Of a stretch of DNA of 64,000 nt, positions 9,468 through 19,780 are shown one piece after another; position 1 is the stretch's first letter; the number at the start of each line of letters is the position of its first letter. Made by a program: the position numbers and the translations under genes. The DNA lies in the NCBI GenBank assembly GCA_026545765.1, contig JAIFAC010000476.1, positions 26,360 through 90,359 of the forward strand, given 5' to 3'. The DNA comes from Plantago major. Lineage: Eukaryota > Streptophyta > Magnoliopsida > Lamiales > Plantaginaceae. Below the pieces are notes generated by a model. That model was not told the DNA's origin, made no database searches, and was given only the letters and a program-made list of their open reading frames with translations.

Positions 9468-11576
9468 TGTAAAATCCCGAAATTTATTTCGGACCATCTA
9501 TTTGAATTTAATTTGGAGAATAGAAATTAGTTGGACTTGAGTTGATATATTAGATTTTATAAGTCATTATGTTATGGATCAGTGAATCAAGACGGGTGAT
9601 AATTTGAGATGGGCTTTGTTTGAAGTGAATCGGATTCGTAAAGCCCAATTGAAAAGCCCAATTCGTTTTGTATTGTAAACCTATTAGGGTTATTTCTTTT
9701 TCTTCCCGTTCTATTCTCCTTCCGTCTTCTTGTTCTCTTCTTCTTCCCCTCACCACCCCAGCTCTGCCTCTCATTGGCCAAACACCATACCCGCCTGCCC
9801 TTCTTTCTTCTTTCTGTTTGGACCGAAAGCGAGTGGTGTTACGAAGACCGGAACCGATTGAAGCTTGGGTGTTTGAATCGTGAAACTGGATTGTGAAGAT
9901 CGAATGGAGTTTTGGGGGTTATGGATCGCGATAAGAAACAGGAACTGAAGGTCGAATCCGCAAAACTGAATCGGGACCATGGAGGTTGAATTCGCGGTTT
10001 GATTCGACTGATTTGGTTGATGCTTATTGACTGTCCGTTGTCGATTTGAATGGAGTGACATATGGGTAATCGATTGTTGAAGCTTTTGCTTGGATTGGGA
10101 TGCCTTTGAATCGAGATTAGGAAGTTTGGTTGTTGCAGGGACCGATTTGAACGTTTTGAAAAGTATAAACCCTTGCATCTGAGAATTTGATGTGGCTAAG
10201 GACCTCCTCTGCAATTTGACAAGTTTTTGTAATTTCAGTTTTGGCCCATAACCCGTAAATGCCTATCTTGCCCCTAAGCTCCCACCTAATTTACCCAAAC
10301 CGCCAACACAGAGTTATAGCCTATCGTCTGCTGTCTTTGGTAATAACTCGTTGCCTAGCCTAGTTGGTTTGTTTGTTTTCTGCTAACCTGGAGGTCAAGT
10401 GTTCGAACCTTGATGGAGGTGGATTTTGTATTTTTTTATTCCAGCCTATTTTCCGACCACATTAAATTACCATTTTACCCCCGTACGTTCCAGAATCATA
10501 ATTATGCCTTCCTACCATTTATTCCTATTTTTCCTAGCTCCAGAAATTACCGTTTTGCCCCTGTTACCCTATTTCCCCAATCCCGACCTATAAAACCGTA
10601 GTAGAGACTAAGCGGGGTTTACAAGTGGTGCTTTGGAGGAATGATGGTTTAAAGTGACTTTGGAGAATTTGAGTTGCAAGTTGGAGCTTTGTGGTTGGCT
10701 ATTAAGTTGGATTCGTATCGACCTTGAGGTAAGGGGAACTCTTGACACTTTTGCTTTTATTTTCCGTATATAAAATCTATATGTATAGTTTTCGATTGAC
10801 AAATAAGTTATGGTTATTATATCATGTTATGGGACTTGATATAATAGTCTATTCAAAAAAAGGATCAAGTATGTGTATCCCATAAAATGTTTTGTCTGTG
10901 TATGTGATTTGTGAAAGTGATCTGATAAAGCATGGATCATGTGTACGTACGTTTATGCTCATCGATATGCCTATGAAGTGTGTGACCCTTTCGAGGGGAA
11001 TGTCGTGCTTTGGAATACTCCCAGTGTTATGTGTGTGACCCTATTGTGTTAGGGGATATGTTATGTGAAAGCCGACCTGTGTGCCACCACGGTTTGTGTG
11101 GTCGTAGTGTATATTTAATTCGAGCTATACAAGTATGATTGTGTATAGTGGCATGTGTTCCATGCAAAACGATTTCGACTATGTTTGATATAAAAATGGC
11201 GTGCATACTTTTCATATGTACTTGATCCGGGTAAAAGTGCCAGGAGCTCACCCTTACACATTTTTTTAGATACTTAGTAAGTGATTGGACGAAGATACGT
11301 TGGAGTTGAGACGGTAGTCAGATGATGGATACGTACATGAAGGCTGTTTAGTAGCTGCTGCGACTCTGAGATTTGTATTGTATAGGATTATTAGTACTGT
11401 TGAGATTGTCGTTTTGTATTGAGGACATGTAATATTATTGTATTTGGGATTTTAGATGCTCTGTTGTACCACTCTGAGATATTTATGTATTTTGAGGATT
11501 AAAGTTAGGCTTCGTCTTGGCGTGAGCCCATCTCACGGCCGGTCGCGGCAAAGCATTTTGGTTTTGGGGCGTGACA
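9468..11576 (+). repeat. Solo LTR, gypsy type, 2109 bp
   Basis: It begins TGTAAAATCCCG and ends TTTTGGGGCGTGACA, with an exact 5 bp duplication ATAAT on both sides (9463-9467 and 11577-11581). The intact, uninserted version of the target is present at 21890-21915. It holds no coding region. The end sequences and the internal GAGCTCACCCTTACACATTT resemble LTRs of Tekay/Del-type Ty3/gypsy elements, but that placement is by memory only. The perfect duplication suggests a fairly recent event. Orientation is set from these end motifs and is tentative. Confidence 0.87.
10356..10437 (+). other. tRNA-like pol III promoter boxes inside the gypsy LTR
   Basis: TAGCCTAGTTGG (10356-10367) matches the A box consensus TRGCNNAGYNGG, and GTTCGAACCT (10401-10410) matches the B box consensus GGTTCGANNCC with little deviation. 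They are 33 bp apart, as in tRNA genes, and a run of seven T follows (10431-10437), which would end pol III transcription. The acceptor stem does not pair convincingly, so this is not a working tRNA gene. It may be a SINE head or a tRNA-derived piece within the LTR. Confidence 0.6.
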
Positions 11577-11581
11577 ATAAT

Positions 11582-11974
11582 ACCCCGACTGGTGAGGAAA
11601 TCAAACACCCTATACAGTTTAAAATCACCCTCATGCATAATCTTTTCAACCCAAATCTTTCTCTTACCTAGGGTTTTCCACTTGACACTAATCTCCTTTG
11701 TTTCAAATCGAGCATTAAAAGTAGGAGATTTAAAGTCGAGCAATACCTCAGGATCAATGGAAGTGCCATCGTCAGACTCCTCAGCAACACCAACTTCATC
11801 AATGTCGAGATCTACAATCTCCAAATTCTGCTCAGGCGGGCTGGAAGCCACCAAATCGGGCCTTTCGGTTCCGATATCCGAGTAGAGGAGAGAGGAGTAG
11901 AGATGATGTGGGGTTGGTTTAGCTGTGCATGAGCCTTCTTCCTCTTCTTTGACCCAGAACGATGTCGTTTCCAC
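11582..11974 (-). pseudogene. Env-like ORF, copy 1, proximal part, frameshifted
   Basis: From GTERPDLVASSPPEQNLEIV to FKLYRVFDFLTSRG the frame matches residues 95-200 of copy 2 (21635-22483). Upstream, the Lys-rich stretch that is in frame in copy 2 is read in another frame here because about 11 bases are missing near 11880 relative to copy 2. The ORF is cut at the LTR boundary (11577). It shows an acidic, Ser-rich N-terminal half followed by the start of the putative plant transposon protein domain. Confidence 0.75.
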
Positions 11975-12676
11975 CGGAGCAATTTAGGGCCAAGTCTGAC
12001 TAGGGTTACACTGAAGATTTACGTGGCGGGAAAGGGGATCCATTGAGATTGGTGGTGTTTGCAGTTGAAAGATCGTGGGTGAGCGAAGAGAGGGAGTTTG
12101 AATAATTATGAGGAGAGGGAATTGAGGTTTGATCTGTTAAGTACACGGGAAGGGTGTAAATAAGGAAAAGTAGGTTTATGTCATGGGCTTGAGAGTGTTG
12201 GGCCAGGTTTGTGGGCTTGTGTGGCTATGTATCAGAAAAATGTGTCTAAGAATAATCCTTTAGTCCAATCAATCTGGTACATCAACATGTAACACAAGTT
12301 AGTACTCAAAATAGCTGCACATAAACAAGAGAGTTAGCAAATAGAAAATCTTTAAGGGTAGGATAATTAAAATTTAAGAAATAATCTGCGTATTACTTAA
12401 ATACTGTAGCCCAAAAAGATTTTCCTAGTTCCCCCTCAACAATTACCAGACTCAAGTCCTCTCAAGAGCTAGACCTATATGATATGTATATGCAAAGTGA
12501 CCTATATAATGCAAAGAAAGTAGTGTTGCAAATACACAAAGTAATCTATGGTGTTATCATAACACCCATGTGCACAGCTAAAGTGTAGACTCATTAGAAA
12601 ACTTTTATAGTACAACTCAACAAACTTTTTAGTGTAAAAAACAACAGGGTGGTACTCCTATTTGATATGATTAACC
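11975..12676 (-). repeat. Leader region of env-like copy 1 shared with copy 2
   Basis: This sequence is nearly the same as 22484-22782 plus 29555-29800 (the two halves around element F). The match ends at 12676/29800. It contains TTATTTACACCCTTCCCGTG next to the ORF and an AT-rich part farther away. It contains no ORF of its own. The homologous position CCCAAAA-AGATT-TTCC at 12410-12425 is the empty target site of element F. Confidence 0.75.
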
Positions 12677-12889
12677 ACTGAATGCAAGCAGCCGGAACTC
12701 CAAACACCCCAGTAGCAATACAAAATCTTCGGCAACACATGTGAGCACATAGGACTGAATGTAGGCAGCCTGAACCCCAAACACCCCAGTATCCCAATGC
12801 ATACTCATTTGTTGTGTCACTTTTATAGAGACAACATCAAGTCAGTACCAACACTGAATGCAGGCAACCGGAGCCCCATACACCCCAGT
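12677..12889. repeat. Tandem repeat, three units of 37 bp in 77-99 bp periods
   Basis: Units at 12677-12713, 12754-12790 and 12853-12889 share ACTGAATG, GGCAGCC and CACCCCAGT with few mismatches. Each unit starts with ACTG and ends with CAGT. Spacers between units differ. The array lies between the env-like leader and the end of pol in element C and is absent from copy 2 of the env-like region. Confidence 0.75.
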
Positions 12890-13153
12890 GTCAGTCCAGA
12901 CTATATCTGGCTATCCCATCTTTCCAAAAACAGGCCCATATTTAGTCAAGGAGAGATCTTTTATTATTCCTTTCAGAGTGGTCCACTATTAGCTGCACCA
13001 AGGATTATCAGAACCCACAAAAACTTCGGGTAAAATGTGAGAGAGAGAGAGAGGAACAAGTAACCAAGTCAAGACCTAATGCAGACCTACACACCACAAG
13101 CAATCTATAGTGTTAGCCAGTGGTGTTATGGCAACACATGAATGTTCACAGTC
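12890..13153. other. Stretch between the tandem repeat and pol of element C
   Basis: No ORF or RNA gene is recognised. There is a short GA tract near 13039-13052. It probably belongs to the post-pol spacer of element C. Confidence 0.4.
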
Positions 13154-13531
13154 TCAGACAACACACATACTAAGAGACTTCCTAAAACTGAAGAATCTCT
13201 CACTATCCAAAGGTATAGTAAATATATGAGCAAGTTGATGTGTGGTCTCTATATGTTCTATGAGAATGGTCTTAGTATCTACCAAATCTCTTAAGAAATT
13301 ATGTCTAATATCAATGTGTTTGGTTCTAGAATGCTGTACAGGATTACTAGATATGTTTATGGCGCTCAAATTATCACAGAACATTCGGAGGGTGTCACTT
13401 TTCAAACCATAGTCATGTAACATATGTTTTAGCCATACTAACTGGGTCACACAACTTCCTGCTGCTATGTACTCGGACTCAGCAGTGGAAAGAGACACAC
13501 AATTTTGTTTCTTACTGTACCAAGACAACAA
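13154..13531 (-). CDS. Element C RNase H (copia)
   Basis: The 125-residue frame has the copia RNase H C-terminal half: SWYSKKQNCVSLSTAESEYIA, then GSCVTQLVWLKHMLHDYG, CDNLSAINISSNPVQHSRTK and HIDIRHNFLRD. The enzyme would remove the RNA strand during reverse transcription. The final Asp-containing motif (usually DIFTKPL) reads HIFTIPL. It belongs to the same copia lineage as element A but is clearly a different family. It continues the decayed frames at 13532-14576. Confidence 0.88.
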   Translation of the reverse strand: MLSWYSKKQNCVSLSTAESEYIAAGSCVTQLVWLKHMLHDYGLKSDTLRMFCDNLSAINISSNPVQHSRTKHIDIRHNFLRDLVDTKTILIEHIETTHQLAHIFTIPLDSERFFSFRKSLSMCVV

Positions 13532-13955
13532 ATTATTACCTAAATAAAAACACCCACCACTTGTGGATTTTCAGTCATCTAAGTCTCCGGCCCAGTCATA
13601 ATCACTAAACCCAACTAAGTTGTAGTTAGTATCTCTTGAGTACCATATGCCCAAGTTTGTTGTCCCAGAGATGTACTTCAAGATCTTCTTGACAACATTA
13701 AGGTGTGAAGTCGTTGGTCTACGGTGCACAACCTGAACCTGTTGCATACATAATATCAGGATGGGTCGCTGAGAGATACATCAGGCTTCCTATCATGGAC
13801 CTGTACAGTGTAGTTTCAACACTATCTCCAGTATCATCCTTTGAGATTTTAGAACTTGCATACATGGGAGTTTTGCTTGGTTTTGTACCTTCCAAACCAA
13901 ATCCCTTGACCAGATTCCTAGCATACTTCTCCTGGGAAAGAAACAGACCATCTTG
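13532..13955 (-). pseudogene. Element C RT-RNase H junction, frameshifted
   Basis: Between the RT frame (ending LQVKQ at 13956) and the RNase H frame the minus strand still encodes pieces like those in element A (residues about 200-310), for example the block giving a YSDYD-like RNase H start near 13590 and the SRPDI-like region near 13750. Indels break it into short frames. The plus-strand frame 13705-14082 is an antisense shadow. Confidence 0.6.
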
Positions 13956-14576
13956 TTACTGTTTCACTTGTAGACTTAAAAAGAATGTCAGCTCTCCAAT
14001 CATGCTCATCTCGAAAGTACCTGTCATAGAGCTAACAAAATTATCAATGATGGATTTATTAGTGGAACCAAAGAAAATATAATCTACATAAATCTGAGCT
14101 ATGCAGACATCCTTGTCTTGTTTCATAATAAACAAGGTACGATCACCATCACCTTGAACAAAACCAAACTGCAAGAGAAACACAGTTAACCTATCATACC
14201 AAGCCCGAGGAGCTTGTTTCAACCCATACAAAGCTTTGTGAAGCTTGAAGACATAATCAGGGTGAAAAGGGTCAACAAAACCTTTTGGCTGTTCTACAAA
14301 GGCCTCTTTGTCTATGTATCCATTTAGAAATGCAGCTTTGACATCCATTTAAAAGAGTTTGATTTTCAGAAAACATGATATGGCAAGTAACAATCTAATA
14401 GACTCAATTCTAGCAACCGGAGCAAAAGTTTCATCAAAGTCTATGCCTTCAACTTGTGTGAAACCTTGAGCTACAAGGCGGGCCTTATTTCTAACAATGA
14501 CACCATTCTCATCACTTTTATTCTTGAAAATCCATTTAGTCCCTATAACATTAGCCTTTGAGGGCCTTGGGACCAA
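13956..14576 (-). pseudogene. Element C reverse transcriptase with premature stop and altered YVDD
   Basis: Two in-phase frames (14576-14349 and 14348-13956) together give the copia RT from [14 protein letters not shown] through [13 protein letters not shown] to the catalytic block. A TAA at 14349-14351 stands where the family has CAA (Gln before [10 protein letters not shown]), consistent with one C to T change. The catalytic motif reads YVDYIFFGS, so the second Asp of YVDD is Tyr. Either change should abolish activity, so the element could move only if helped in trans. Confidence 0.85.
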
Positions 14577-15201
14577 AGTCGAAACATTATTTTTAGAGAA
14601 TTATTGTAGCTCTTCTTGCATAGCATTTATCCAATAGATGTCTTTAAGTGCTTCAGTAACATTATTTGGTTCGGTGGATGAGACATAACAAGAGACCTGT
14701 ACCTCTGGGGATGTGGTAGACATACACACACACACACACACAATCTTACCATGTGTCGATAGTCGATCCTCGCTTTGCGCCTTTTGTGTACTCCATCAGT
14801 TAGATCACCAATCACTTGAGTGACAGGATGATTCTTTCTAATTCGAGCAGGAGGATCTCATCTACCTTCTGCATCTCCTACCTGTTCTTCTTCTGATTCA
14901 TCATCTGACTCTTCTGGTGTATGAAGAACATCGGCAGGTGTAGTGGGAACACTGGTGTCTTCTGCTTCATTGTTCTCAGGTGTGCGCGAGACACAGCTGG
15001 CAGAATCAACTTCTCTTCTTTCCAGCTCTTGTGCTAAAGTTTCTGTGTCTACTGCTCTAGGTGTATGAACATAATCTACTTCTTTTATACCTGTTTCAAT
15101 AACACGGTCTCCTGCAACACTGGTAGAGTCATCAAATACAACATTGATTGACTCATGAACGGTCTTTAGCCTTGGATTATAAATCCTATAGGCATGACTG
15201 T
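14577..15201 (-). pseudogene. Element C integrase-RT linker, degenerate
   Basis: This is the acidic Ser/Thr/Glu-rich linker, broken by stops. It still encodes poorly conserved acidic residues on the minus strand. A (CA)n microsatellite lies at 14721-14742 and has expanded the region. No separate gene is seen. Confidence 0.5.
14721..14742. repeat. (CA)n microsatellite
   Basis: About ten CA units in the integrase-RT linker of element C. It gives (TG)n on the coding strand. Confidence 0.9.
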
Positions 15202-15651
15202 TTAGGGAGTAGCCAACAAAATCCCCTTTTCACTCTTGGGGTCAAACTTACCTAGATAATCACGATCATTAAGAATATAGCAAACACAACCAAAGATATG
15301 AAAGTATTTCAAGTTGGGTTTCTTATTCTTTAGCAGTTCATAAGGAGTCATAGAAGTGCCAGGTCTGAGATAGACCCTGTTAATGATGTGACAAGTAGTA
15401 TTCAAGGCTTCAGCCCAGAGTCTCTTTGAGACATTCATAGAGTTCAGCATGACTCTAGCCATTTCCTGTAAAGTGCGATTCTTACGCTCAGCTATCCCAT
15501 TTTGCTGAGGTGTCTTAGGAGTAGAGAACTCATGAGAGATACCATGTATATCACAAAATTGAACAAATTTCTGGTTCTCAAACTCCTTGCCATGATCCGA
15601 CCAAATACGATTCAAAGAACATCCGTACAAGTTCCTAATACTAGCATGCAA
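15202..15651 (-). CDS. Element C integrase catalytic core and C-terminal part
   Basis: The 149-residue frame shows the second catalytic Asp in RIWSDHGKEFEN and the catalytic Glu in PQQNGIAERKNRTLQEMAR, followed by LWAEALNTTCHIINRV and the copia integrase C-terminal hallmark TPYELLKNKKPNLKYFHIFG. The enzyme would join cDNA ends to host DNA. The frame upstream (15673-16175) holds the first catalytic Asp. A small shift near 15655 separates them. Confidence 0.9.
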   Translation of the reverse strand: MHASIRNLYGCSLNRIWSDHGKEFENQKFVQFCDIHGISHEFSTPKTPQQNGIAERKNRTLQEMARVMLNSMNVSKRLWAEALNTTCHIINRVYLRPGTSMTPYELLKNKKPNLKYFHIFGCVCYILNDRDYLGKFDPKSEKGILLATP

Positions 15652-15672
15652 AGTTCTGAAAGTATCAAAAGT

Positions 15673-16175
15673 TTATGATTTCTCTTTGAGAAATTTAATC
15701 CACGTGTACCTGGAGAAATCATCAACAATCACAAAGGCATATCTTTTTCCACCAAGGCTACTAACCTCTATTGGACCCATAAGATCCATATGGAGTAGCT
15801 GGAAACACTTGTTCGTACATGTGGGTTTACCATCTGACGTAACAGGAACATGTGTATGGGATACCTTGGTTTGTTTCGCTTTAAGACAATCTCCACAAAC
15901 AATCTTACCAGGGTTGGTCAGTTTGGGAATTCCCAACACTGCCTCGCACTTCACCAGCTTATCAAGATTCCTATAGTTCATATGACCAAGTTTTTTTTGC
16001 CAAATAACTCAGTCATCAACTTTCACATGATTACAGACAACATGATCATTAAACTTATAATAGTTATCATTTGACCCAGTGCCTGTCATAACACAACAAT
16101 TGGATCTATCAAAGACTTCACAAGATTTCTTATCAAAGTACACTTTCAAGTCATCATCACATAGTAGAGTTTAAG
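15673..16175 (-). pseudogene. Element C GAG-pre-integrase domain and integrase start
   Basis: The frame 15981-15673 has HMNYRNLDKLVK, the zinc-binding CGDCLKAKQTKVSH and then the first catalytic Asp in LHMDLMGPIE with FVIVDDFSRYTWIKFL. Farther upstream (to about 16175) the minus strand encodes CDDDLKVYFDKKSCEVFD, matching a segment of element F (24537-25409), interrupted by a TGA near 16012. Homology stops near 16175, where apparent host DNA begins, so element C lacks protease, gag and 5' LTR in this window. Confidence 0.82.
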
Positions 16176-16997
16176 AGTAATTTTCAAGAAGTTCAAGAAC
16201 AAGTTCAAGAGTTGCATTTCATTAAGTCTTAAAAGATTTACAAGACATGAATATAGAACTTTAGATCATGGCACGTGCACGGAACTTGCTTACTCAGTGG
16301 TCATGACTGACCCCTTTCTTAAATTCAATATTTTAGGTACGAAACCGAGCAAATAGGAATGAAGCATTGTCGGAGCAGTGATCTTTATTTGAAGCACTAA
16401 TACAATTTCACTTTCATGGTATTCAAGATTTTGTATAATGTTGCAAACATTTTATAATTTATAATTACGCTGCATATTATGTTAGTTCACAAATTATCCT
16501 TAAAAAACTTTCTTATCAATTTGAAGGACACATAAGGAATCGAACTATGTTTTATATTTTTACAAGTAAAGTTCAGTTTAAACTTTGTACAATAATTCTC
16601 GTACCTGAATACTCTCACCCCTATATGTAGCTATTGTTGAGGATGTAACCTCTTTTTCCATTGTGCTGCAAAGTCTTTATGAAATATTTAGAACTATATA
16701 TTATGTTTTGAAATATTATTGCCTAAAAATTTCAAGGATTATTTCCACGTACATAACACAACGAAGTCTCAAACTTGGTAAAATGAATATGTAATTATAT
16801 TGTCGTAATAATATATGTATTATCGTGACATTTACCAGAAATGTAGTATTTTTATTGAACCAAATTTCAAATCTCCTCCATCTCCTAGAAAATGTTGCAT
16901 TTTGATGACCTTATAGCTATTTTTTTCTTGTGTATCTTCGTCTTTCTAAAGTGAAATAGAAAATACAATGAAAGATATTTGGCCAATTTTTATGTTC
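16176..16997. other. AT-rich intergenic DNA downstream of the GASA gene
   Basis: No transposon protein, LTR end or long ORF is seen. It is probably host DNA containing the 3' UTR region of the gene that ends at 16998. Possible poly(A) signals occur (for example AATAAT-like strings on the minus strand), but none is decisive. Confidence 0.45.
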
Positions 16998-17201
16998 TTA
17001 AGGGCATTTGGGCCCTCCTTGTTGGGTTTTCCGGTCATTGTAGCAAGGACAACACTCCTTTCCCCCATAAGTTCCAGGTGGCACACATAGGCACTTGTCA
17101 CAACATTTGTTGCAAAATTCCAAGCAGGCACTCTTATGGGATGTCGCTGAGCATCGACGATCACATTGGCTCGAACAATCTCCAACATATTTTGAAGACA
17201 T
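16998..17201 (-). CDS. GASA/snakin (gibberellin-regulated) domain, last exon
   Basis: The frame encodes the conserved C-terminal domain of the GASA/snakin family (Pfam PF02704): GDCSSQCDRRCSATSHKSAC, then CNKCCDKCLC, VPPGTYGGKECCPCY and the terminal GGPKCP directly before a TAA. The 12 family cysteines are present and one extra is seen in ECC. Family members are small secreted, disulfide-rich peptides linked to growth, hormone response and defence. No signal peptide lies in this frame; in the family it is on an upstream exon. The first in-frame Met (17201) is probably not the real start. The domain is intact, but without a confirmed first exon the locus could be a gene fragment. Confidence 0.85.
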   Translation of the reverse strand: MSSKYVGDCSSQCDRRCSATSHKSACLEFCNKCCDKCLCVPPGTYGGKECCPCYNDRKTQQGGPKCP

Positions 17202-17312
17202 AAAATTTAAAGTTTGTATGCGAATAAAATGTAATAATAAACCCTATAAAACACATTTGAAATATAAATCTGCACTCGGATAAAACGTTAACATTTTTAT
17301 TGAGACACTTAC

Positions 17313-17391
17313 GATCTAGAGGGACTGGACAAATGACTCTAGCATCATTTGTAGATCTTGGAACAATCGCGGAAAGTGAAATTGAGCTCCC
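17313..17391 (-). CDS. Possible upstream exon of the GASA gene
   Basis: On the minus strand a T-rich tract ending TTTTGCAG precedes 17391 and a GTAAGTG donor follows 17313, so splice signals delimit a 79 bp exon with one open frame (SSISLSAIVPRSTNDARVIC). The next acceptor candidate (TTTTATAG near 17238) does not give a phase that joins this frame to the GASA frame. Either another acceptor is used, or the gene is damaged. No exon with a secretion signal was found up to 18.1 kb. Confidence 0.4.
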
Positions 17392-17401
17392 CTGCAAAAA
17401 A

Positions 17402-18520
17402 AAAATTCATTGTCATTTACATCACACATTGGAAGATCTATGGTATCGTATGTGGCAAAACAATGTAACATGGGATCTTACAAGACCATCATACGAAGGG
17501 GTCAATCTGTAGATCAAACTTGATTGTGGGAAAAATTGTTGTGCTTTAACTTTCCTTATCATGACTCTTTCAATCTATGCCCTTAATTAAGTTGTTAAAG
17601 ACTTACATTGATGCGATTAGTTATATATTCTGGTCCAATCCTACATTATAATTGTAAGTGGATCGGATGACAAAACTAGTTAATCAAACAGATTGAGCGG
17701 GCTGTTATCAATAAATGTTGGACAAGTGTTTAGTAAAAAAAAATTGTTCTATGTCCAAATAATTTTCTAAAAGAGCTATAGTAATGGGTGAAGGGAACAA
17801 AACTATATCTTAAAATGCTTCAAATATATTAGAGGGCATATAACATTTAAAAGCAAAGAACTCGTTGAGGTGACAAAATTAATCACGACTTTTGAGAAAT
17901 GAATCGTGCTGTTTAACCTGTGAGACCATGATGACTGACAAAGTCGAAATGAAAAATACTACTAACACACTTTGAAAATTATTATTATTATTATTATTAT
18001 TTTTTTTTTGTGTTATCGTACTACACTTTTCCTTTAGGCTTTGATGTAAATTACACTCTAATGGACCGGTATATATAGTTGAATTAGAGACTCAAAACAT
18101 GAAGGAAATAATAATTTAATTTCAAGATTAGCATGTGAAAATGAGATTTCATTTTTTAATTAGGGTCAAATAAATAATGTATAATTATTGAGTCCATATC
18201 TCTAATATATATCTAAAGCAAGTAAATTTATTACATTTTTTCCTTGCTTTACATTCAAAATCATGTAATTATCTAAATGTATTTCCTTAATCATCAAGAA
18301 ATGTTGGATATATGTAATTCCAGATTCATTAAAATCAATGCCTACATTAATTTCTATATTAACCCTTTTATTTCATTTTCATTTTCTTTCAAACTTTATT
18401 TTCATGTTCATTTTCTTTGTAAACTTCATTCATCATTTAATTCTTGTTGGCATTAAATAACTATAATAACATCACATTAATTTAAAATAAATTTGAACTT
18501 TTCGTTCCTGGAGTGCTAGA
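17402..18520. other. AT-rich region 5' of the GASA gene
   Basis: No ORF with coding character. A TATA-like CTATATATACCGG (minus strand, about 18066-18080) could be a core promoter for the minus-strand gene about 0.7 kb downstream, if the first exon lies between. An (ATT)n/T-tract is at 17979-18009. Bases 18340-18420 contain repeated TTTCATTTTC. Confidence 0.4.
17979..18009. repeat. (ATT)n microsatellite with T tract
   Basis: About seven ATT units followed by nine T. It is a simple sequence repeat in the putative host DNA near the GASA gene. Confidence 0.9.
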
Positions 18521-18779
18521 TAGATGTCTATAAGGCGGAGGTGGTGAACATACATTTTTGAAATTATTCCTTTTACACAGTATGATGACACAATTGTGTA
18601 TCAATTCAGTAATTTATAAAGTTTGTGTTTTGCGGAAGCGTTTTAGATTGCTTCATATACAGTTCTCTTCCTCATTCTGATATCTGATATGGGAATGTTC
18701 TCACACTAACTGAAAGTCAGAACCACATGCATATAAAGAGGTTTATCAATCTGACTTGTCGAACTGTAAAATACTAAGC

Positions 18780-19110
18780 ATGATATATTAAAACAGTAAA
18801 TTTTTTGTCCCTTAGACAACAATGTTTAAGTGTAAGGGTTGCTGATACTTATATTTCAGAATGCAGAAGACTTTATTAAGTCTTTGTGTAACCCGGAAGC
18901 GATAAGATAAATAGGTAGACAAATAGCTTGCAAAAAGTAAGTAACACTTGTTTATCGTGGTATCTGAAGGTGGCATAATCCTTCAACTAATCCACTTCGC
19001 ACTTTCTCAAGACTTTAATTCACTAAGATAGAAAGTTGAATTTTGTTACAAAATCCTATCCTTAGCTAAATCCCTTCATACCCTAAGTTTCCAACAAGAA
19101 AATATATGAG
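18780..19110 (-). repeat. Degenerate piece of a Sirevirus-like LTR
   Basis: Blocks match the LTR at 3957-5609 in the same orientation and order: GCTGATACTTA with GCAGAAGACTTTATTAAGTC (compare 4065-4100) and GTGGTATCTGAAGGTGGCATAATCC (compare 4170-4200), followed by AATTCACTAAGATAGA. The outer parts are missing or unrecognisable. Near 19180 the reverse complement of a primer-site-like TGTATCAGAGC occurs, but no proper LTR end adjoins it. Confidence 0.65.
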
Positions 19111-19202
19111 CGAAGAGATTGAAGAGAAGATCTAAAGAAATGCTTGAAGAGCATCTTGGTCGAACTATCACCAATACAAAGCTCTGATACAACTCTTGTT
19201 AA

Positions 19203-19770
19203 GTGAACACTAGTTTTCAGCTTGCTAGAGGAAATAAGTCTGAAACCCCAACAGTAGAGAAGAACTTATGTTTTCATTGCCAGTTACCTGGACACTTCAA
19301 GAAAGATTGTTCTCAACTCCCAAAGGAAAGGACTTGGAGACAGAGAGTAGAAAAGAACTTTCCAAAACACTCAGAAAGCTATGTTCATTGAACAAAGGAA
19401 ATCTATTCAACTCCAACTGGAGGCTCTTGATATCGAGTCAACTACTCACGATAAAGACGAAGATCCGAACAGTCTATAATTGTGCTTACCTACCCAACAA
19501 GTCATTGACTTTTGGAGAGAACAAAGAACTTTCTGGAGATGATAAAGAGACATATCCAGAGTACTTTAAGGTGGAACATTACTTTGTTACTAATTAGGTA
19601 AAATTTATTACTAGATTAATCAATTATGACAATGATGATGGAAATAGTATTGAAAGTGTGGAACATCTTGGAAGACAACTAGAAATCCTGGAAATGTATC
19701 TCTTGATGAGTAATATTCAAGTAACTCACTTTAAGAAACTCACTAAGAATTTGAAAAAGTAAAATATTGA
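19203..19770 (+). pseudogene. Copia gag fragment with CCHC zinc knuckle
   Basis: The frame starting at 19203 carries CFHCQLPGHFKKDC (C-x2-C-x4-H-x4-C), the RNA-binding knuckle of retrotransposon Gag. The frame then shifts, and 19380-19480 reads FIEQRKSIQLQLEALDIEST in another frame, consistent with the acidic/coiled Gag C-terminus. It is in the opposite orientation to the LTR piece just left of it, so the two are not parts of one intact element. The right end is cut by the LTR at 19781. Confidence 0.72.
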
Positions 19771-19780
19771 TCTCAATAAG

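Noticed and set aside
10351-10440. A tRNA gene
   Set aside because: A and B boxes are present, but acceptor and anticodon stems do not pair, so it is called only tRNA-like.
13038-13053. (GA)n tract as a regulatory element
   Set aside because: Short and unremarkable in a decayed spacer.
19180-19200. Primer-binding site for a minus-strand element (GCTCTGATACAAC)
   Set aside because: No LTR end adjoins it and the sequence to the right is a + strand gag; it may be coincidence or debris.
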